In this document: piece by piece, positions 33,978 through 38,278 of the stretch | Position numbering within the stretch: the stretch's first letter is position 1 | How the letters are laid out: every line of letters begins with the position of its first letter | Assembly: GCA_026984915.1 (NCBI GenBank) | Contig: JALSRG010000087.1 | Coordinates: 1-38,278 of the forward strand | Direction of reading: 5' to 3' | Length of the DNA: 38,278 nt | From: Marinosulfonomonas sp. | Lineage (GTDB): Bacteria; Pseudomonadota; Alphaproteobacteria; Rhodobacterales; Rhodobacteraceae | Notes under the pieces: model-generated | Seen by the model: only the letters and a program-made list of their open reading frames with translations | What the model was told of the DNA's origin: nothing | Databases searched by the model: none | Program-made: the position numbers and the translations under genes

Positions 33978-34334
33978 ATGCGCAACGCGGCAATGATACT
34001 GGGAATCATCGGTGGTATAGTCGGCATGTTCATCGGCTTTTTCAGCTATGGCTATACCGAATTCATAAACTGGTTTGGCGAGGTGCCGGATGCGCTGGAG
34101 CAGGTGCAGAACGTGGGTGTCGTGCGGACGGCAAGCCTGCTGGCGCCTTTGCTGGCCATCGCCGGTGGCGCCATGGCCCGGTCACATGCACAGGTTGGCG
34201 GCGGGTTGATGCTGGCCTCGGCGGCGGGCATGTTTTACGCATTCGGCTTCAATGTATTCACAATGTTTCCAATCGCCATGTGTGCGCTTGGTGGTTTATT
34301 GGGGATGGTGGCGATCCGTCCGGACCCGGCCTAA
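33978..34334 (+). CDS. Small membrane protein (DUF4064-like), function unknown
   Basis: 118 residues, four hydrophobic segments: AAMILGIIGGIVGMFIGFF, ASLLAPLLAIAGGAMA, LMLASAAGMFYAFGF, and MFPIAMCALGGLLGMVAI. CAGGAGG precedes the ATG. The pattern suggests a small polytopic protein of the kind often labelled DUF4064. Its last 39 bases are antisense to the end of the DoxX-type gene of the bufferin operon, so the two genes overlap tail to tail. Function unknown. Confidence 0.75.
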   Translation: MRNAAMILGIIGGIVGMFIGFFSYGYTEFINWFGEVPDALEQVQNVGVVRTASLLAPLLAIAGGAMARSHAQVGGGLMLASAAGMFYAFGFNVFTMFPIAMCALGGLLGMVAIRPDPA

Positions 34335-34871
34335 CAGGCGATCCAGCGATAGTGGCCCTGCGCCCATGAATAACGGGATCGTCAGCACCGTCATCCAGAG
34401 CAGGCGCTGATCCATGATCGTGCCGTCAGACAGGCGATCAAACCACGCCCCCATGGAATCCGGTTCGTCTATCAGCCGCAAACCATACAGATCCGTCAGG
34501 GTTTGCAGGGTTACAAACCCGATCATTCCCAGGGCTGCCAGCCTGGTCAGCAGCCCAAAGACGATCAGAGCCGGCAAAAGAAATTCGGCCCATGTGCCAG
34601 CCAGAACCACCAGCTTATGAAAGGCCGACAGCGCCTCGGGGTCATATCCTGCGGCCTCGACCGCCCGTGGATAAATCTGGAAATAGGCGCCCGAGGACGG
34701 GTTGAAAATACCGCCAAACCCATCGCCAAGCTTTAACCAGGCCGAGTTCCAGAAATAGAAAAGCAGGGTTGCCGCAAAGGTGAACCGCGCCAGGGTGGGT
34801 AAAAACCAGGGGCCAACAGCGCGCTCAAGCCATCCGAAGAACGAATTGTACATATTGAATAGAAAGTTCAT
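34296..34871 (-). CDS. bufD: DoxX-family membrane protein (BufD-like)
   Basis: 191 residues with about four helices: FLPTLARFTFAATLLFYFWNSAWLKLGDG, LVVLAGTWAEFLLPALIVFGLLTRLAALGMIGFVTLQT and a last helix MTVLTIPLFMGAG with a charged C-terminus. The DoxX core signature is the G-x-W-x-E-type stretch at AGTWAEFLLP. DoxX proteins are the fourth gene of many bufferin operons, presumed to act in electron transfer or maturation at the membrane. Its start overlaps the stop of the DUF2063 gene (ATGA), so it belongs to the operon. It overlaps a convergent gene by 39 bases at the 3' end. Confidence 0.82.
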   Translation of the reverse strand: MNFLFNMYNSFFGWLERAVGPWFLPTLARFTFAATLLFYFWNSAWLKLGDGFGGIFNPSSGAYFQIYPRAVEAAGYDPEALSAFHKLVVLAGTWAEFLLPALIVFGLLTRLAALGMIGFVTLQTLTDLYGLRLIDEPDSMGAWFDRLSDGTIMDQRLLWMTVLTIPLFMGAGPLSLDRLLGRVRTDRHHPQ

Positions 34872-35635
34872 CGGATTTCCTCATCGTGAATTTCAGTTAT
34901 TGCTCCATTGGCCAGCAGCAGGCCGAGCGTGGCCGTGAGGTCAAAATCCTCAACCTCGGCAGAGGCTTTCTCTAGCGCATGTCCAAAGCTGGATTTTTCT
35001 TGCAGGGCGGCAATGAATCTGGCCCCTCCGTCGGGCAGTAAAACCGGAACCGGATCCAGTTCCGGGCGGACGACCAAAACATCCTCGCTTGCGATTGTGA
35101 TCTCTGGTGCATCCGCCTCGGTATTTGCGCGCCAGATCGAATGGATCGGCCATTCGGATTGCAGCAGCCGAACGGCGGGGGCAAAAGAAAACCGCGCCAC
35201 CATCAGCCGGTCGGCTGCAAGGGATTGCAGGGCGTTCGGGTTGATCGGGTTCTGATCCTCTGCGTTGTAAGATTGGCGCAAGGCAAGTTCCAGCCGGGCG
35301 ATATCCGGCAGATAGGCCAAATGGCTGACGGGTTCGAAATTTGCCAGAAAGCTTGGCATATCCGAACCATAGAGCATCAGAACAGGTGATTTCGGCGGGT
35401 GTTGGCGTAGAAAAACACCGGTCATTGCCTTGAAAAATTCCGCGCCCACCAGTTTCTGAACAACAGGAAACGCGACTTGCAGCGCCTCGGTCAGGCTGAC
35501 GGCAACATTGTTGCGGTAAACATCAAACCGTTTGCCGGCGGGGCCGCCTTGTGGATCCCGCAGAGTGGGCGGTGCCGGGCAATCAGGGTTGAGCAGGGCC
35601 GCAACAAACCCGTTCTGGTCGGTCTTTGCAGCCAT
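34868..35635 (-). CDS. bufC: DUF2063 partner protein (BufC-like)
   Basis: 255 residues from the ATG at 35633-35635, with a one-base overlap (TGATG) to the end of the oxidase gene. The N-terminal HvfC/DUF2063 domain (about 5-100) has KRFDVYRNNVAVSLTEALQVAFPVVQKLVG and the later LRQHPPKSPVLMLYG segment. The rest (about 110-255) is the C-terminal domain of this family with LARLELALRQSYNAED. BufC-type proteins bind or guide the precursor to the MNIO enzyme and are required for modification. Their position between MNIO and DoxX matches the known operon order. Confidence 0.86.
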   Translation of the reverse strand: MAAKTDQNGFVAALLNPDCPAPPTLRDPQGGPAGKRFDVYRNNVAVSLTEALQVAFPVVQKLVGAEFFKAMTGVFLRQHPPKSPVLMLYGSDMPSFLANFEPVSHLAYLPDIARLELALRQSYNAEDQNPINPNALQSLAADRLMVARFSFAPAVRLLQSEWPIHSIWRANTEADAPEITIASEDVLVVRPELDPVPVLLPDGGARFIAALQEKSSFGHALEKASAEVEDFDLTATLGLLLANGAITEIHDEEIR

Positions 35636-36495
35636 CAGGCGCTGATCTGTTCGAGATGATCGGCGGCGCGCCGGGCCTCTGCCGCAAGAACAGGCCAGTC
35701 CGGCACGTCCGTATCCCATTCAATCAGGGTCGGGCGTGGGCCGGATTTTGCCAGCGTATAGTCCAGAAGGGCCCAAACCGGATCAACCACCTCGCGGCCA
35801 TGGCTGTCAATCAATAGCGGCGCGCCCATATCATCATGGTCTTCATCATGCCCGCCCAAATGGATTTCGCCCACGTTTTCAAGTGGAAAATCGTCAATAT
35901 AGCTGCATGGGTCGGTTTGCTGGTTGGTTGCAGAAATGAACACGTTGTTCACATCGAGCAGCAGCCCGCAGCCGGTGCGGTTGCTCACTTCCCTCAGAAA
36001 CTCGGTTTCCGTCATCTCGCTTTCGGCAAAAGCCAGATAGGATGACGGGTTTTCCAGCAGCATTTGCCGCCCGAGTGTTTCCTGCACCTGATCAATATGC
36101 TGACTGACGCGGGCCACGGTTTCCAGGGTGTAGGGGAGGGGCAGCAGATCGTTCAAAAAGGCACTTTCGTGCGTTGACCAGGCCAGATGCTCGGAAAAGC
36201 TGGCGGGATTTAGCCAGCCGACGAGGTGTTTCAGGCGCGCCAGATGATCCGGGTCCAGGGGGGACTCGCCGCCGATGGACAGGCCGACACCGTGTACGGA
36301 TATCGGGAACCGTTCGGCCAGATGCTTTAGTTGGGCAATCGGACGCCCACCGTCGCCCATATAGTTTTCGGCATGGATTTCCAGCCATTCGACCGGTCTG
36401 GCATCCTTCAGGATATCACTGAAATGCTGGGGTTTATAGCCAACACCCGGACGATTGGGCAGGTTTTCAAAGGGATGGGGGGACATATCAAGCAT
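35635..36495 (-). CDS. bufB: DUF692 multinuclear iron oxidase (MNIO; BufB-like)
   Basis: 286 residues from the ATG at 36493-36495, preceded by GGAG at 8 bases; the longer frame would run over the intercistronic hairpin. The DUF692 TIM-barrel pattern is clear: GVGYKPQHF at the start, [21 protein letters not shown] (His 68), FSEHLAW (Glu 102, His 103), LLENPSSY (Glu 148), [11 protein letters not shown] (Asp 181, Asn 184), [13 protein letters not shown] (His 212, His 216), IDSHG (Asp 230, His 232) and LIEWDTD (Glu 259). These bind two or three irons. MNIOs oxidise cysteines of a partner peptide; in bufferins they form thiooxazole rings that bind copper. It lies between the precursor and DUF2063 genes. 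Confidence 0.93.
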   Translation of the reverse strand: MLDMSPHPFENLPNRPGVGYKPQHFSDILKDARPVEWLEIHAENYMGDGGRPIAQLKHLAERFPISVHGVGLSIGGESPLDPDHLARLKHLVGWLNPASFSEHLAWSTHESAFLNDLLPLPYTLETVARVSQHIDQVQETLGRQMLLENPSSYLAFAESEMTETEFLREVSNRTGCGLLLDVNNVFISATNQQTDPCSYIDDFPLENVGEIHLGGHDEDHDDMGAPLLIDSHGREVVDPVWALLDYTLAKSGPRPTLIEWDTDVPDWPVLAAEARRAADHLEQISA

Positions 36496-36540
36496 GTGGT
36501 TGGCTCCAAAGCCGGGCAGAAAAATCACAAACAGGAAATG

Positions 36541-36563
36541 CCCCTGCCGAAGGCCGGCAGGGG
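36541..36563 (-). terminator. Perfect intercistronic hairpin between precursor and MNIO genes
   Basis: CCCCTGCCG (36541-36549) pairs perfectly with CGGCAGGGG (36555-36563) around a 5-base loop. It lies 10 bases past the precursor stop and 46 bases before the oxidase start. No U-run follows, so partial termination or protection of the bufA message, keeping precursor in excess of enzyme, is more likely than full termination. Confidence 0.6.
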
Positions 36564-36572
36564 AAACGTGTC

Positions 36573-36860
36573 TTATGCCGGAACGTCGCGATCCAGGGCC
36601 TCGAGAGAGCCTTTGCGCCCACCAGGAAGTTCGATCGACAGGCAAGTGCCGGCAGGGACAGCCTTGAATGCATTGCCCTGGTAATCAACTTTTGAAGTGC
36701 CGGCGCAGGTTGTTCCGGGGCCGGCCTTGCAGTCATTCTGGCCGGCAAGGGCAACGCCGTAGCATTTTTCCTTGCCGCCAGCCTGAGCAGGGGCCGCAGT
36801 GGAGGCGACAGCAGCGGCAACAGCACCGGCAACAGCGAGGGCTTTCATGTGGTTGGACAT
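36573..36860 (-). CDS. bufA: DUF2282 precursor peptide (bufferin, BufA-like)
   Basis: 95 residues. A Sec signal peptide ends at AQA (residue 27: [22 protein letters not shown]). The mature part holds exactly four cysteines (33, 44, 52, 73) in [23 protein letters not shown] and [14 protein letters not shown], with the AGQNDC and [10 protein letters not shown] core of DUF2282. Bufferins are copper-binding ribosomally made peptides modified on cysteine and exported through Sec. AAGGAAC precedes the ATG, and codon 5 is a second ATG. Together with the next three genes it matches bufA-bufB-bufC-bufD. That it is modified and binds copper is inferred from family and operon. Confidence 0.9.
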   Translation of the reverse strand: MSNHMKALAVAGAVAAAVASTAAPAQAGGKEKCYGVALAGQNDCKAGPGTTCAGTSKVDYQGNAFKAVPAGTCLSIELPGGRKGSLEALDRDVPA

Positions 36861-37095
36861 GTTAGGTGTTCCTTTTCATCATTTTTTCAACGTCGCAAGG
36901 TTGCGATGTGGGAAGGTTATGAAAAGGGGGGCGTAACGCGCCATTCACATCGGCGTGCATCACGTTCGCGTTATAATGTTTCCCGCAATGTTACAAATGA
37001 TGTTCGGATTATGCTGGATTCGTGCCGAATTTTGTAAAATATTTCATTCCCCGGCATTAATTGTTGCAGGGTAAACCGCTGTTTTCGGCCTGGTT
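36861..37095. other. Upstream region of the bufferin operon; no gene seen
   Basis: About 235 bases between the bufferin precursor start and the thrS hairpin hold no ORF I can support. On the minus strand AACATT occurs twice, 12 bases apart (36987-36992 and 36975-36980). TTGTAA (36991-36996) and TATAAC (36970-36975) could be a weak promoter with a 15-bp spacer. No consensus copper-regulator box is recognised. Confidence 0.35.
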
Positions 37096-37122
37096 GGCGC
37101 CCGGTCTGACTGAGCGGGCGCC
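37096..37122 (-). terminator. Hairpin after thrS
   Basis: GGCGCCCG (37096-37103) pairs perfectly with CGGGCGCC (37115-37122), with an 11-base loop, 7 bases beyond the thrS stop. No T-run follows, so it may be a weak or Rho-assisted terminator. Confidence 0.55.
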
Positions 37123-37129
37123 TGTGTGT

Positions 37130-38278
37130 TCAGCGTTGATCGGGTGCCAGTGCTTCTTGCGACAATGATGCAACGGCGTCTTCCAGCGGCATGACTTTGC
37201 TCTGTTTCTCGCCAAGACGACGCATTGAAACGGTGCGTTCTTCGACCTCACGCATACCGATGGCCAGAATCGCGGGCACCTTGCCAAGGCTGTGCTCGCG
37301 GACCTTGTAGTTGATCTTTTCATTGCGGATGTCGGCCTCGGCGCGCACGCCGGCGGCCTGAAGGGCGGCAACCACTTCGTGCACATAGTCATCCGCATCC
37401 GAAACGATCGAGGCGACGACCACCTGGCGTGGGGCCAGCCAGAACGGCAGTTTGCCGGCAAAGCTTTCGATCAGGATGCCGATGAAGCGCTCGAAACTGC
37501 CCAGCGTGGCGCGGTGCAGCATGACGGGGCGGTGTTTGGCGCCGTCCTCGCCGATATAGGTGGCGTCCAGACGTTCGGGCAGCACGAAATCCACCTGCAG
37601 GGTGCCGCATTGCCAGTCACGGCCAATTGCATCGGTCAGCACGAATTCCAGTTTCGGGCCGTAAAACGCGCCTTCGCCGGGGTTCAGGGTGTATTCGGAA
37701 CCGGCGGCTTCGGTGGCGGCGATCAGCGCGGCTTCGGCCTTGTCCCAGACTGCGTCCGAACCGGCGCGGGTTTCGGGGCGGTCGGAAAACTTGACGCTGA
37801 AACTCTCGAAACCGAGGTCTTTGTAGATCAGCGACAGGAAGTCGATGAAGCGTTTGGTTTCTTCCTCGATCTGGGCTTCGGTGCAGAAAATATGCGCGTC
37901 ATCCTGCACGAAACCGCGCACCCGCATGATACCGTGCAGCGCACCCGATGGTTCGTACCGGTTGCAGGACCCGAATTCGGCCATGCGCAGCGGCAGGTCG
38001 CGATAGCTCTTCAAGCCCTGATTGAATATCTGCACATGACAGGGGCAATTCATTGGTTTCAAAGCATTAACCGACTTTTCGCGGGCGTGTTCCTCGTCCA
38101 CCTCGACGATGAACATATGCTCCTGATATTTCTCCCAGTGGCCCGAGGCCTCCCACAGTTTGCGGTCCACCACCTGCGGTGTGTTCACCTCGACATAGCC
38201 GGCCTCGTTCTGGCGGCGGCGCATATAGTCCTGAAGTTCGGTGTAGATGCGCCAGCCGTTCGGGTGCCAGAAAATCTG
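37130..38278 (-). CDS. thrS: Threonine--tRNA ligase, C-terminal part (runs off the window)
   Basis: About 382 residues are present; the gene enters from the right edge (frame open to 38278, starting [10 protein letters not shown]), and the N-terminal third (TGS/editing domains) is missing. Class II catalytic core: motif 2 region with [10 protein letters not shown] (zinc Cys), [29 protein letters not shown], and motif 3 [24 protein letters not shown]. The anticodon-binding domain has [14 protein letters not shown] and [17 protein letters not shown]. It charges tRNA-Thr. The stop is followed by a perfect hairpin. Call is firm. Confidence 0.97.
   Translation of the reverse strand, partial: QIFWHPNGWRIYTELQDYMRRRQNEAGYVEVNTPQVVDRKLWEASGHWEKYQEHMFIVEVDEEHAREKSVNALKPMNCPCHVQIFNQGLKSYRDLPLRMAEFGSCNRYEPSGALHGIMRVRGFVQDDAHIFCTEAQIEEETKRFIDFLSLIYKDLGFESFSVKFSDRPETRAGSDAVWDKAEAALIAATEAAGSEYTLNPGEGAFYGPKLEFVLTDAIGRDWQCGTLQVDFVLPERLDATYIGEDGAKHRPVMLHRATLGSFERFIGILIESFAGKLPFWLAPRQVVVASIVSDADDYVHEVVAALQAAGVRAEADIRNEKINYKVREHSLGKVPAILAIGMREVEERTVSMRRLGEKQSKVMPLEDAVASLSQEALAPDQR

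Noticed and set aside
1-38278. CRISPR array, prophage, integron or replication origin
   Set aside because: No regularly spaced repeats, integrase, phage structural genes or DnaA-box clusters are seen in any part of the window.

Overview
The window looks like a chromosomal segment of a marine-type alphaproteobacterium of the family Rhodobacteraceae (Roseobacter group). This rests on GC-rich coding DNA, a trgA-trgB-cysK tellurite locus of the Rhodobacter type, a DUF6280 small protein, and an AcuI and methanethiol oxidase set linked to dimethylsulfoniopropionate (DMSP) breakdown. No sequence search was run. Family assignments come from reading motifs and from recall of family members. Coding density is high, and the only mobile-element trace is a short IS481-like end next to a tRNA.

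Left part (1-8.9 kb). The 5' part of a methanethiol oxidase / selenium-binding protein gene runs off the left edge. It is followed by a small conserved ORF and a FadR-type GntR regulator, which is divergent from an acyl-CoA dehydrogenase, DinB-fold protein and acryloyl-CoA reductase (AcuI) run. Two near-identical 17-bp sites lie between regulator and dehydrogenase. Next come a RidA-like protein, an EamA transporter, an AhpD-like protein divergent from a TetR regulator with an operator candidate, and a class V aminotransferase.

Middle (9-19 kb). trgA, trgB, cysK and a large MscS-type channel gene form a co-directional, partly overlapping run. A small two-helix membrane protein, an HdeD-like protein, tRNA-Ser(GGA), the IS481-like remnant, an endonuclease/exonuclease/phosphatase-fold protein, a flavin reductase and an acetyltransferase follow.

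Right of centre (19-33 kb). Genes here are an aryl-2-oxoacid decarboxylase of the Azospirillum PPDC/IpdC type, lysC-ptsP (aspartokinase and nitrogen-PTS enzyme I), DUF1178, a Nudix hydrolase and a threonine-dehydratase-like PLP enzyme. They are followed by an OmpR-type response regulator divergent from a hybrid sensor kinase, cobQ, a YdjM-like membrane protein, DUF6280, EF-P (lysine at the modification site) and a cold-shock protein.

Right end (33.5-38.3 kb). A 24-codon leader ORF overlaps the start of an Spx/ArsC-like gene. The most notable system is a four-gene operon on the minus strand: a 95-aa secreted, four-cysteine precursor (DUF2282), a DUF692 multinuclear iron oxidase (MNIO), a DUF2063 partner and a DoxX membrane protein. 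This is the bufferin (bufABCD) type of copper-binding modified peptide system. A perfect 9-bp hairpin separates precursor and maturase genes. The window ends inside thrS.
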